A stretch of 64,000 nt of DNA, from contig NW_006281110.1 of assembly GCF_000203795.2 (NCBI RefSeq), positions 211,854 through 275,853 on the forward strand. The letters run 5' to 3'. This document shows positions 1 through 11,549 of this stretch, piece by piece (position 1 is the stretch's first letter; every line of letters begins with the position of its first letter). Made by a program: the position numbers and the translations under genes. Under the pieces are notes generated by a model, which was given only the letters and a program-made list of their open reading frames with translations, was not told the DNA's origin and did no database searches. Source of the stretch: Batrachochytrium dendrobatidis JAM81. Lineage: Eukaryota; Chytridiomycota; Chytridiomycetes; Rhizophydiales.

Positions 1-1519
1 TTTGCGTCTTTATGTCTTGGTAAACCCTTTTATCCAATAGGAGTCCTGACGGACAATGTATTCTTACAAACTCGTTTGATAATACGTTGAGATTATTCGA
101 TGCTGGTTCTGCACTATATGAAAATCCAACAACCACTTCAGGTTTTTTAAATATTGTTTTGTGTATTTAAATATATCTATACTATATATCCTTATTTTAT
201 CAACTTTGGAATGTCATGCAGTTGTAGATCTGGTTGAATCTCTTCAAATCAAATCAGCAGAGCCTGTATACGATATGAAATGGTATCCGTTTATGTCTTC
301 AAGCGGTAAATAGAATACTCGATAGATGTAAAATGAATTCTTTTATTTTTATTCAAACAGTTTACTGTCATTGATTAGATCCATCCACATCGTGCTTTGT
401 TTCTTGTTCGCGAGATCATCCAGTACAACTCTGGGATGCTTATACAGGACAGGCAAGTTATATTGATCAAATACCACACGCCAGTAAAAGTAGACTAACT
501 TGAAATGGTTACAGCTGAGAGCATCGTATATTACAAAAGATCATGTAGATCAAGTCTGTGCACCCATTTCACTGGCATTTAATCTCGATGGTACAAAGTA
601 GGTCAAAACTAGATTAAATTCGTGGTGCATCGTTTAAACTGATGTGTGGCAAATGATAGAATATTCTGTGGTTTTGATGGACAGCTACAGATATTCAATA
701 CTGGACGACCAGGAACAGATTGCGAGATTGTCCCACTCACACCGAATAAAAAATCACGCGATGGTACTAAAGGTAAAGTTGAGCAATGCAAACATCTTGA
801 TTCCAGTTGAACTGACAATACAACGTTGGATTAAAGGTTTGGTATCATCGATTGCATTCAGTCCAGATCAATCCGGTCTCTACGGTGTTGGAACCTATGC
901 TGGCTCAATCAGTCTCTACGATTCATTGACTCACAACCCAATACAGACACTCAAACCTTCGACACGTTCAGGAGTCTGTCAGATTCATTTTACACCTACA
1001 ACAGCCACCACTCTTCTTTTTGCTGCATCTAGACAATCCACTGTAATTGACTGTTGGGATTTAAGAATGATGGGTCACACCCCTCTTGGTAGGTTTCATC
1101 GTGATGCTCAAACACAGCAGCGATTAGCGTTTGATATTGGTGTGATTGAACATGGCATGCATCTTGTAGCTGGAGATAAAAGCGGAACGATTCGCGTTTA
1201 TGATGTGATATCTGCTTTGGATCATGCAGCTCATTCTACTACTTCAACTACTGCAGATCATACAGATGTGTTGGAGATTGATACCCCTTGGTGTGAGTTT
1301 AAAAATGCTGCTAATGCCAGTATCGGTGCAACGCAATTTCATCCCTTTGCACCTGTGATTGCCATGTGTAGCGGAGAACGAGTTCAGACGTGGGAAAGAA
1401 ACATCGATCTGAATCCAGATACCCCTATCGTCGCAAACAGTAATGAACCAGAGCTCGATAAGCATATGGAGTGTCGCCTATCCATTTTAAAATGGGACAC
1501 TGCTGCCAACACCATATAA
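1..1519 (+). CDS. WRAP53/TCAB1-like WD40 protein (3' part)
   Basis: Partial gene whose 5' end lies before the window. It is a WD40 beta-propeller of the WRAP53/TCAB1 type; in animals this family binds the CAB box of telomerase and small Cajal-body RNAs, and Swt21 is the distant yeast relative. Exons read in order: PDG...NSFDNTLRLFDAGSALYE (about 42-146); YDMKWYPFMSSS; SCFVSCSRDHPVQLWDAYTG; a segment ending DGTK at 597; then after an intron (598-659) IFCGFDGQLQIFNTGRPG, which matches the family's CGFNRTVRVFSTARPG region. The last blades include LVSSIAFSP and IDCWDLR. The long frame open from 644 reads through introns, so its first 60 or so residues are not real. The stop at 1517-1519 is clear. 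It converges with the PAS kinase gene across a 372-bp spacer (1520-1891) in which I see nothing. The family call is firm; a telomerase role here is inference. Confidence 0.85.
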
Positions 1520-1891
1520 ACACACTTGATTTACCGTAGCGTTGAATGTACATTTACTCAATGTCTTGCTTATCAATCATACAACTCAAACCAACACACC
1601 CTATAAACAGTAAACCCAAATTTAATTTATTTGTATTGTTGAGCTAGATTCAAAATGGGTAGGTTGGGAAATCAATCCATCAGAATATTTAGACTGCGTG
1701 GAGTTATTGGTTTGATGTTACGCTTCATGTTGGATGTGTATTGAATATGGCTCCACTATTTTATGTTTCGCTATTTGAACAAGTATTTCTTTAGATTTAT
1801 TCATACACGTTGGCTATTCATAAACAAAACCACGGCTTTATTTACTAATTAAACCAGTTGCTCACTGTGCCGGCACTACAGAGTACAAGTA

Positions 1892-4800
1892 TCAATATGG
1901 CTCCAACTCCTTAGTAAACCTATAGGATTGAATCAGACATGGTTATTATAAACAACTTGGTTTCAACTCCACAAACGTTGATTTGTCAGTGGACTTACCA
2001 AGGATGCTGCAAACATTGCTCAATTGTAGGTCGCTTCTCTACATCGTGTGATAGCAACGATTCTAGAAGATCTAAAGATTCTATAAAAAAAGTGAGCCAT
2101 ACTTGAAATCACATGTTTACTTGTCAACCATCTTACCATTAGATAGTGTAAACGGAATTCGCAATCCATGATCAGCCAGGATTTCATCGACTGAGTAAAA
2201 CGGATTTTCCTTGTATATTAGTGTATATAACAGAATTCCCAAGGCCCACATATCCTGAGGCTTTCCATTGTATGGGTTTCCTTCCAAAACTTCTGGTGCA
2301 GCGAAATCCATGGTCCCATAAAAGGTAGTAAATGGCTTTCCTGTATCCAAAAATGCTCCAGACCCAAAATCAATCAATTGTGCTATATACGTTGTGGTAT
2401 CAATCACAACATTTTCGTCCTTGATATCGCGATGAACAATATCATGCTTGTGAAGATGTTCAACAGCAAGTGTGCATTGACGGAAAAGGTGTCTAATCAG
2501 ACTTTCTGGAAGAGTAGGATTAGATTCAATAAATTGGAATAAATCCATATTGCCACTGTGTCGCATAACGATATATACATAGAATTCATCTTGGAAGCAC
2601 TCAATCATATCAACAACATTGGGATGTGGATGGAGGTGAGATTCGTAAAGAATTGCTGCTTCAACTGGAATACGACCTCCTAGGTTTTCACGACGACACC
2701 AGGAAAGAACTCGAGTTTTTACCACATATTTAATCACTAGTGGAGTCTTTTCAGGATCAAGAGTGCGATATGCAAGACGAACAAACCCATACGCCCCTTC
2801 ACCAATACTCTTGACAATTGTGTAATCATCAATTGTCGCGAGCTCAGCTGGCTCAGTAGATGTTTTAGGTGGTGTCATGGCTGGAGTGGGAAGCAAAACA
2901 GGTGGTGTGGTGCATACATTATCTGTAGGGACTGACTCAGTCGGTACCTGGATAGAATCCACAGTTGTGGCATCTTCAACATCATTCTTTTTTGGTTCAG
3001 AAAAATTCGTAGTATCGTTATTAGGAGTCATTGCAATAGGAGACGTCTTTGGCAAAGTATCGGGAGAATCCGAAAAAGGTTGGTTGTGCGATGTGCTTCC
3101 CAGAATAGAAGGCATCATCAATGATCGATGGAATCCACGATACGTAATCCAAATAGCAAACACATGCTCATGCCCAATAAACAACGGCCGCGCATGTGCA
3201 TCGACTAAAAACTCTGATCCATCGCGATGTTTGGCAATCAGACCAGTAGCACTCATTGAATGTGGCAGCGACAGGTCACCAGAGGACACGGTCCACGAAC
3301 GGTTTTTTTCTAAATAGGTAGACCGTCCATCAGGAGAGCCTGAAAACGATGCGACTGGAGAGCTGCAGCGAGGAGTGGTGGTCATTCTTGAAAGTGGAAT
3401 ACTATCTGTATCACTAACAATATGAAGTGTTTCAAAGACTGCCCAAAAGTTGGGTATTAAATCCGTAATATTGGCAGCATATACCAATTCTTTACCACTA
3501 CGCCCAAAAAGATACTTTGAAAATACGTTGTTGATGGAGTGTATGACTCCAGAATGAAAAATGGTGATGACGCCAGCAAGATTCGGCATGGCAATAATTC
3601 GAATGGTTTCTGAATTAGTATTGATTTCCACTGCGTCGGTCGGTGATATCTGTGTGGTATTGATTGCCACTGCATGGGTTGAAGATGCTTGTGTAGCAGC
3701 AGGAACAGAAATTCCCAACGAAGCAAATTGGCGTTCTAGTGATTCAGGCGAAAGCAGACTATCCAAAGGTATGATTCTGGTAATGACAGGAAATGTGAGA
3801 CCTCGTTTGCTACGACCTCCAAAGAATTTGAAACGATGCAGTTGATCAAAATCAAGTTTTCCATCAGCACAATCGATATTCGGCAGCAGAATCGAAAATC
3901 TATTTTGAAGTAGTTCTGATTCGTCGTATCCAAACATAGTATGAATATCTCCTCGTGCTCGAGTAATGATTCCCTAAATATTCAAATGCACGTGTAGCAC
4001 CAATGATTAGAAAATTAACGACACGTATATTGGAGTTGCACATCAGAACATGCATACATCTGGTTTAGAAATCATGACTTCGGCCTGGAGCTCATCAATT
4101 TCCTCAAACACCCATATATATACACCACCGCTCGTACAGCTTTTCTTTTCCTTTAGCCAAAGTGATGCGGGCAGAGTAGAGCCATTTTTCCGAATTAGCC
4201 TGACCTATAGTACAGTCCAAGAGCAATCAGCAGATATTTTAAAATGAATACGTTTTACTAAGCATCGACTTACGACTGAGCCGCACACCATGACTGTATT
4301 GACAGCATCCGTTTGCAAAGAAGCTTTTGAAGCAGAAATTAATTTGGCATATTTAGTGCGATAAGATGAATCAAAAAAATCAAGTATGCTCCTTCCAATA
4401 ACACCATTTTCTGGACAAAGAACACTTCGACAGAATACCACATTGGCAGTCTTGATAGCAAGGTTTCCATCCGTAGTGATTGTTGCTTGATGGTTGGGAG
4501 TGGGTCTTAGCGGGGACTAAATAAACCAATACATTGGACAGAGTTAAAACCAAGACTCATTTACACAAGCTAGTCAATATAAAACATGGCTAATAAAGAT
4601 GAATGCAACTTTGAATAGTATAAAAACAGGCATGGACAGAGAATGAACTCGACAAGATTTAGTTCAGATGCGCCAACACACATGTGGCTTAACTGAACCC
4701 TTAACGGTTGCCGGGCATTCATCCAGCATTAGATAGTCAAGATATGAATGGGTATTAACACACCTGCAGTAGTGGTCTATCATGAGAAGTAAACCTAAAG

Positions 4801-5159
4801 CTCTGAAGTAAGTCAGCAGGGGATTCTACCATAGCAGACGAAGCTAAATGGGGCGATTCAGAAAGACTCGAGTGATTGACATTTCCACCATGGACGGATT
4901 TATTGAAAGCTGAATTTGAATTGGCCGAGGTTGGAGAAGTATTAGTAGATACTACAGTAGACAATTTATCCGGAAGTCTTAATCGAAAGAACAAGGCAGG
5001 AGGAATTGAAGGAGCTTCCAATAGAGGAATTGAAGGTGTTTGTAAGGTAGTCATGGATGGTAAAGTAGTGTTATTGGAACAGTTTAAAGTGGTAGGAAGA
5101 GTGAATGGCAAGCAAGTGTCTATATTAGATATGACAGTATCTGCACCAGTGTCTGTCAT
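1892..5159 (-). CDS. PAS-domain serine/threonine kinase (PASK/Psk1-Psk2 type)
   Basis: Nutrient-sensing PAS kinase; the family phosphorylates glycogen synthase and translation factors in yeast and animals. The first exon reads MTDTGADTVIS from the first in-frame ATG at 5159; the frame is open upstream only from a TTG. After an intron a PAS-like block begins at about 4515 (TITTDGNLAIKTANVVF, GRSILDFF). The main exon (3937 down to about 2150) has another PAS-like segment (GVIHSINNVFSKYLFGRS), a Ser/Thr/Pro linker, and the kinase: glycine loop IGEGAYGFVRLAY, VIKYV, HRDIKDENVV, DFGSGAF and the PASK-type GTMDFAAPEVLEG. The end lies in two further small exons: LLSHDVEKRPTIEQCLQHPW, then an intron after position 1996, then FTKELEPY and a stop at 1892-1894. 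All catalytic kinase residues are present. Exact donor and acceptor choices in the N-terminal half are uncertain. Confidence 0.88.
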
Positions 5160-5939
5160 TTCAAGTTGTTTTCGAGTATAAACTTGAAAAACGTCGAATG
5201 AACTGACTGCATTCACGTGTATTGTCAAGCATTTTGATGGTAAAATCCATCTTTGGTTGGTAACGATTCGTCAGTATCGCATTCGTGTACAATCAAGTTG
5301 TCGATTAAATCTGTTTAAAAATTTTGAACTGTTTATTCCGACTGAATTTTATTGCTGTATAACTGTCCGTGTCTTGTCATCAAATTCAATCCTCACACTT
5401 GTTCAATCTTCTTTTCTACAAACTATTCAGTCATGTTTAATTGTATTCTTGACAAGTGTAATCTTTGTTTTCCTGAACGCGAACATGAGTTTTTAGAATA
5501 TAAATCAGTTTGTGAACCTAATATCTGGATGGTTGTGATCGTACAATGCATGACTATGCAAACAAGAACAATCAACTACAATTTACGAACATCATACATG
5601 AACGCTGTGTTGATTAGAAAGCAATCGGTTTCTATCAAGAAAGCGCAATGAATATTTAACCATTGTTTGTTACAAAGAGGCAGTGATTGCAAGAGTGATT
5701 GCGTGAATACGGCTGTAATGTTAATGTGAATGCAAAGCTTATGCGTTTTATCAATTCCGACTCTTGGAAATCCAAATGTTTTTGATACCGAATTGCTGTT
5801 CTGGTAAATTGTCCGATATCATTATGCATGTGAATAATCCAACTCTTCTTCATGCCATGATTCTCAGTTGTATAAAGAATGAATTGCATGAGAATTAAAA
5901 CTCGACTTTCAAAATATTGATTTTCATTCCAACTTGAAC
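5160..5939. other. Spacer between divergent PAS kinase and OGFOD1 genes, with repeat copy
   Basis: This 780-bp divergent spacer carries a degenerate copy of the dispersed terminal-repeat family (about 5400-5717, plus orientation). Shared landmarks with the copy at 35.6-36.3 kb are the AATATCTGGAT...GATCGTACAATG stretch near 5520 and the terminal GCGTGAATACGGCTGTAA ending at 5718. Several open frames of 60-100 codons cross it, but they show no protein-like composition and I do not call them. The promoters of both flanking genes must lie here. Confidence 0.5.
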
Positions 5940-7610
5940 ATGAGTAATGAAAACACTTTAGAAAAGAGAACTGCGATCACCAATGATATTGAGTCGGCAG
6001 CAAAGAAACATTGCTCTTCAGCAGCTTCTGCATTCACAGCAGTTGGATTTAATTCCATGTATCAGTCCCATGAATGCATTGCTCATATGGGTAACGCATT
6101 TCAGCAAGGCCAATCCACCACTTATCCATTGGTCAGCGACAAACCATCTGCTCAAGTATATGCTAATCCATTTCGAGCAGTAACACTCTCCTCCATCTTT
6201 TGTCCAGCATTTCTTTCAAAAGTTCGCTCTGCCCTTCTCGCCCAACCTTTTGAACTTAAATCCAACGATCTTTATCATTTTTATCAATCCAATGATTTGA
6301 AAACCACATCTGATCCAGTGCTAGCTACACTACGAGATACTATCTATTCACTACCGTTTGTAAAATTTATCGAGGAAATCACTGGAATGAAACTGAGCAA
6401 AACCGTTGATTTGAGTGGTCATCGATATCCTGAAAACGGATATCTGTTGTGTCACGATGACGCTATTGGAAGTGTTGAGGATGGAAGACGAATTGCATTT
6501 ATTATTTACTTGGTAGAAGAGGATTGGTGTGCTGATGATGGGGGTATGCTACAACTGTTTGATTGGTAAGCATTCCAAGTTGTATGAATCATGTTGGGTT
6601 GTAGATCTATATAATTGAACTGTCCATATTCAATTGCTAGTGATGATCAGGGAAATCCGTCACGGATTGTCAGTTCAATCGTGCCGCAATGGAACTCTAT
6701 GGCATTTTTCGAGGTATTGCCTACTTCGCATCATGAGGTACAACAAGTCTTTTGCGCTCGCGATCGAGTATCTATCAGGTAATAGGATCTTGTTACTCAT
6801 TTTACCAGTGTATAGGAATATGTATATTACATTCAAGTTTATGCTTGACATACAGTTTCTAATTGTTTTTATACTCGTGCTGTATCTACCATTATTAGTG
6901 GATGGTTTCATGGTCCTCCACAAACCATCCCAAAGGCACCCACATCTGACATGTTGTCCACTCATCCAGCTCTTAAAAAGTGGTTGAATCCAACCTATCT
7001 TGTTGATAAAAACATGGCTGCCATTCAGTCTCGCATGGCACACGAATCGACTGTAGAACTTCAACAATTTCTCAACCCTGATCAATACATGCTACTAAAA
7101 AATGCATTGGATCAAGCTTCTTTCGACTGTATTCTTGGACCGGCCAATATACAACGCGTGAGAGTGTTGGGCGACACGGAAGTGCCTGCACCAGAATATA
7201 TTCAACTGATTGACGAGTTTAAAGGACTGCTTAAATCAAACGTCTTTTCCGTGTATTTAGAATCTATAAGCGGATTAGAGTTGAAACGAGCTCCTGCAAC
7301 AGCCTCGTTAAGATGTTTTGGACCTGGTGACTACACACTTATGCACGATGGAGGTCAGGAACCACTTGGATTAGATGTTGTTTTTTCCTGTCCAGTTGGT
7401 GAGGAACATGTTGAATGGAACGATACTGTGTGGAGTGGTGGTATGCATTACGTTTTTGAAAAAGAAACCTTGTTATCCTTGTTCCCAAAAGAAAATACTT
7501 TATTTTTAGTCTATAGAGATCAAGGTACCATGCGATTTGTGAAAATGCTCACTGCCAAGTGCGAGAAACTTCGTCGTGAAGTGTCTTTGGTATATGAAGA
7601 GCATAAATAA
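5940..7610 (+). CDS. Prolyl 3,4-dihydroxylase, OGFOD1/Tpa1 family
   Basis: Fe(II)/2-oxoglutarate oxygenase that hydroxylates a proline of ribosomal protein uS12 and affects stop-codon readthrough (Tpa1 in budding yeast, Ofd1 in fission yeast, OGFOD1 in animals). The start is the ATG at 5940; the frame is open slightly further only from a TTG. Exon 1 (5940-6565) holds the iron-binding HxD as LLCHDDAIGS and the DGGMLQLF strand. After an intron, exon 2 (6641-6778) encodes SSIVPQWNSMAFFEV. After a second intron, exon 3 from 6899 completes SISGWFHGPP, whose His is the second iron ligand. The rest (PTYLVDKNMAAIQ, QFLNPDQYMLL, RCFGPGDYTLMHD) is the second, catalytically dead double-stranded beta-helix typical of the family. 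Both splice phases keep the frame. Length of about 490 residues is as expected. Confidence 0.9.
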
Positions 7611-7661
7611 ATCTGACATGTGTTCAAGATTTTGCAATGGTTTATTTCGCAAGGCTCGAGT

Positions 7662-9052
7662 TTATATATCAATTAAAATATCATCTGTTATGGGCACTTT
7701 GTCTGTGGGGTTAAAGGAAGATGAATGGGAATATGCACTCGAGTCATGATTGAATGGTGGATACAAATGACTCAATTCAGTTAGATTTGCAGATTCTGAA
7801 TGTTGGAGTAACCCAAACTTGTACAATGGTGATGATGCTTGCATCTTTTCCATTCGTTTTTGAATCATTTCAGGTCGAGTCCTATTCTCTCGATCGACAT
7901 ACTTTGTCACGGCATTCTATATATGAATCAGTACTCGTGGTCATTAGTATATCAACGCATCAACCATGTTTACATTCAAAACATGGGTTAAAGTTTACCT
8001 TGAGATCTACAATGGAATCAGTAAATATGTTTGCATTTTCAGCTTGATATTTTTGAGCATTCAACTTCAATCTATGCAATGACGTTCCATTTGTATGTCC
8101 AAATCCACTTGAGCCAGCAAAACTTAACAAGGAAGAGTTTTCGTCAGTGCTGGGACCATCAAACAAGTTGGCTATTTTACACTCGACTCGTTTAAACTCG
8201 ACTTTAGATTCCCTTGGATTATTGGTAAAAGGTTTATACATGAATCCAAATGTTTGTGACATAGTAGCTGGATCATCCATTGATGAGGTAAGCAAGGCTA
8301 AAAGCTGATGATCGAGATGCTTTGACGGCGTAGGTTGGATAGATCGAATATACTGGAGAGATTCGTATACAGCCATGTCACGAAGAGTTGGCATAATGAT
8401 TGTATTCCTTCTGAATTTGAACATTCCTACAATCGACTAGCACCAACATATTTTAAAGATTCAGGTAAATATAAGCCAGTTTAGTCATGTTTCTCAGTGG
8501 TATGAATCCAATCCTTTAAATCCGACAAGGATTCGACTCACATTTATAGTTGCGTTGGAACTGGTTAGTACGGATTGTAATTTGAGTGGGTCAATCACTC
8601 CATCAGAGCCATATATCCTTTGTTCAGGACTAATGAGTTTATATCCAGTGATAGTGATTTGAAGCTTCCGAGTAATTTGATCATCTTGTGAATCTGAGAT
8701 CTAAAAGAATCCAACAGTTGAAATGAGCAAGTTGATCAAAATGGTCTAGTCTTGAACCGCTTACATTTAGAGCATGAATGATTCTAGTTTCTCCAAACTA
8801 AAGTGATAGTCAAGCAAGTTAGTGCACTTTGAAGTTGATCCATAAACAACTGGATCATAATACAGTCAAGATACTTGCCAACAACCCTTCCACATCACCA
8901 TGAAAATAGTCATTGGTAGTTTCTAGTTTAATCAACAGGATTCTATGTCAGATGTGCAGATGAATCTAATTTGAATTGTATAGTATTGTACCAAACTGTA
9001 GAAAGGAGAGTAAGATGCCAGTGATATGCACTGACACTGGATCAAGTGTCAT
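7662..9052 (-). CDS. Abraxas-like MPN-minus scaffold protein (FAM175 family)
   Basis: Reconstructed from six exons: 8992-9052, 8879-8922, 8765-8797, 8542-8700, 7999-8436 and 7662-7916; all join in frame. It starts MTLDPVSVHITGILLSFLQF, then YFHGDVEGLLFGETRI, KLQITITGYKLISPEQ, and SIVGMFKFRRNTIIMPTLR. This order and spacing match the N-terminal MPN domain of human Abraxas/ABRO1 (LSGFVLGALAFQHL, DTEGFLLGEV, VVGWYKFRRHSDQIMTFRE). The deubiquitinase zinc motif of active MPN+ proteins is absent, as in Abraxas. A following segment, LLTSS...FGFMYKP, fits LLLTPS...HSLYKP. In animals the family scaffolds the BRCC36 K63 deubiquitinase in the BRCA1-A and BRISC complexes; that role is inferred here. The C-terminal third is short, with a charged helix (RTRPEMIQKRMEKM), and no BRCA1-binding pSPxF tail is visible. 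Exon 2 ends at a GC donor. Confidence 0.78.
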
Positions 9053-9129
9053 GTTAAAGTTCAATTCAGTCCAGTTGCTTCAATGATTGGTAAACCTTGC
9101 TATTTATTTCATATTCTTGGATCATGAAA

Positions 9130-10122
9130 CTATACAGACCAAATGTTATCTAGAGTTTTTGGAACACCTCTACATTTACTGTTAAAGACTGCCTGTGTTC
9201 TGGATCGGACAATACTCTCCACAGTCAATTCTGATTCTAGTTGCAATTTCTAAACCATTGCAACAATATATCGTAAACACATTGGTTAGTGTTTTAAAAC
9301 AGTTCATGTGCATAGTTGATGGAAGTTTACCAAAACATGATTTAATCGCATTTTTTGGCGCACTATTGAATCCATTGTGGATGGCATGTCTTTGGATTTG
9401 TCTGCATCACATAAATGTTAGTTCAAGAAATAAAATCCATTTAAACCATGTGCATAATTACCAATTCTATCGTCAATGTAGTCAATGCATTGATGAATCA
9501 ACCTAATTCCAGATATTTGTCAAGTTGGCATTACATATTCAATTCTGTATGATTATGCGGTCCTTACCTGTGTCGCTGTTGGTAGGAATCATGCAAGGCT
9601 TGAAAAAATATCTGACAAGACTGGATATGAATTCCAATGTTAGAATGCAGATCAATAGACGAGTCTTTCAATACACTGCAATAGATTACCTCTGTGCGAT
9701 CAGCTCTAGTAGTGACACCATTGAGTTTAGGAATGATATTATCATCTATAGATCGAGCAGTCTTGAGCAACTCTAAATTTATACAAAGCAATGCAGGTTG
9801 TGAGCATTGGCTGGTTGGTTTAAACCTGATCAAAATAGATTGGATTAAACCAACAAGAACTGTCAAGATTTGCATACGTTTGAGAAAACTCAAGTCTGAG
9901 CAAGCTTCTTCCAAGTTGTCCATATGTGAGTTAATGATTGAATGGGAAATGATCAATGGTTGAATAATGAACAAGATTGACTTGGAGTAAGAAATGTAAG
10001 TTGATGTTTGAGCAATTCAACTTGAAATTCACGAGTTTTATGGCTAATAACAGAACACGAAAATGGATTTTAGAATTAAATTCTGTTTGGATATTGACTA
10101 GTATTTGCTGTAAAACAACCAT
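9130..10122 (-). CDS. Hypothetical multi-exon protein, unrecognised
   Basis: I do not recognise this protein. A consistent model runs from the ATG at 10122 through about five exons: MVVLQQILVNIQTEF... ; intron about 9985-9907; QEACSDLSFLKRMQILTVLV...LELLKTARSIDDNII...QIFFQALHDSYQQRHR; IHQCIDYIDDRI; DKSKDMPSTMDSIVRQ; and KLQLESELTVESIV ending PKTLDNIWSV with a stop at 9130-9132. All joins keep the frame with GT-AG introns of 50-100 bp. Composition is helical, Leu- and Gln-rich, which suggests coiled coil; a weak resemblance to augmin/kinetochore-type subunits is not enough to name it. It ends 78 bp before the Abraxas-like start on the same strand and faces the pyroglutamyl peptidase gene across only 51 bp, so the two probably share a bidirectional promoter. 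Confidence 0.5.
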
Positions 10123-10173
10123 CTTGTTAGCCCATCTTATAAGTACAGGAAGAGATTGATCATTTTTTGTAAT

Positions 10174-11128
10174 ATGGTTGCAACTGGAACAACCGAATGC
10201 AAAGCTGTAACTCCAAGAAAGTACATTGTGGTGACAGGATATGGTGTAAGTTATTCAACTTGCAAGTAGTGTAATGTTGGTTTGGAATATTAACATTTAT
10301 TATCAATGTAGCCATTTGGAACTCATAGTGTAAGAACATGCAATGATGCCATTTGACTACACAATCTGATTAGACTAATACCGACTTTCAATACAGGTGA
10401 ACCCATCAGCTGAAGCAGTCAAGACACTTCCACGCAAGATTGGTGACTATGATGTTGTAACGTACCAGTTGCCAGTTGCATACAAGGAAGTTACAGGTAA
10501 CAGTCATCCATTGAATAGTACCAATGTTCAAGTTTATTCATACAGTTATTAGAGTGTATTGAGGAGATCTACTCGAAAGATACTCCTCCACATTATGCGA
10601 TTCATGTAGGAGTTGCTCTTCCAGGCACGATCTCTTTGGAGCGACAGGCTCATAACTCTGGTTATATCTTGCCAGACATCAAGTAAGCATTATATCGTGA
10701 ATAGTGAATTGCATGATACTAATGACATTGCCAGTGAGCAACTACCACCAAATGGTGTAGCAGTAGCAGGAGGAAAAGAAGTACTACAAACAGGACTGGA
10801 TTTATCAACCATTAAAAACAGGATGCATTCAAAGGGATGGATGACAGTAAACGAATCAATGGATCCTGGCAGGTAATACACGCATTCATACTAGAATAGA
10901 TCCAAACTAACTGCAAGCAGATTTTTATGTAGCTTCATCTTTTATCAGTCTATGGATCGAGCAAGCAAAACCAAACATTCAGCACTGCAGCAGCAATACA
11001 CACAAAGTTTGTTTGTGCATATTCCACCAGTTGGCAGTCCTCACTCTCAGATCGAATTGAATGCGATGCTTGCAGTGTTGGTGAATGAAGTGGTTTCAAG
11101 CCTACCCATCACAACTGTATCTACATAA
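10174..11128 (+). CDS. Pyroglutamyl-peptidase I (C15 cysteine peptidase)
   Basis: Removes N-terminal pyroglutamate from peptides in the cytosol. Several small exons read MVATGTTECKAVTPRKYIVV, TGYG/PFGTHS, VNPSAEAVKTLPRKI...YQLPVAYKEV, then the HYAIHVGVALPGTISLERQA exon, QLPPNGVAVAGG, and finally FLCSFIFYQSMDRA...LFVHIPPVGSP. These are the family blocks in order: G-[FY]-GPF-G near the N-terminus, VHVGV with the catalytic Glu in LERQA, the active-site Cys in GRFLCSF (the GR/FLC join is made by an intron near 10873-10920), and the catalytic His in HIPP. The stop is at 11126-11128. Length of about 220 residues is normal. Introns are 50-80 bp. The start codon lies 51 bp from the divergent neighbour. 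Confidence 0.88.
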
Positions 11129-11549
11129 AATGAAATACTAAAAAGATCAAAACACATGGTAGTTTCCTAACCAACAGTTTTCGTAAATATCTTACTCTGG
11201 ACACTTGTTCAGTCCCGTTTTATCCAAAATGAATATTAAAATATTGAATGACTGTCATGTAAAGTTGCATTTCTGAGATGATTCTTGAATGAGAAGCGCG
11301 ACGTATCTGATTTTAGAATGCAAGACAGTTGAACCTTGATAATGGATGAATCTGGCAAGTATATGATTATTGAATGAAGAAATGAATAGTTTTCATGATG
11401 AATTTCTATTAAAGAAACAGTTAGTTTGTAATAAGAAAACTAGAATTCATGATTTTAGAAGCAATCCATTCAAGATGAACTTTTGTGTTCATTTTACGTG
11501 AATATGGCGGTGGTAAAGTTGCCGAATCTTGTTACTGAAACAATTCAGA
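11129..11549. other. Spacer with degenerate terminal-repeat copy
   Basis: Between pyroglutamyl peptidase and MED25. From about 11250 it resembles the dispersed family: ACTGTCATGTAAAGTTGCAT (near 11250) and CGTATCTGATTTTAGAAT correspond to the middle of the copy at 35.8-36.0 kb, and TTTTACGTGAATATGGCGGT (11493-11512) is the family's terminal motif. The left end is not identifiable. No gene seen. Confidence 0.45.

Noticed and set aside
2877..3317. 146-codon open frame opposite the PAS kinase
   Set aside because: Antisense shadow of the well-supported kinase exon; no features of its own.
5160..5228. Extending the PAS kinase upstream to 5228
   Set aside because: The frame begins with TTG, and the upstream ATG near 5235 is in another frame that stops quickly; the first in-frame ATG is at 5159.
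9130..10122. Naming the unknown gene as an augmin (HAUS4-like) subunit
   Set aside because: Only a loose pattern of helical Leu/Gln positions; no diagnostic motif matched.
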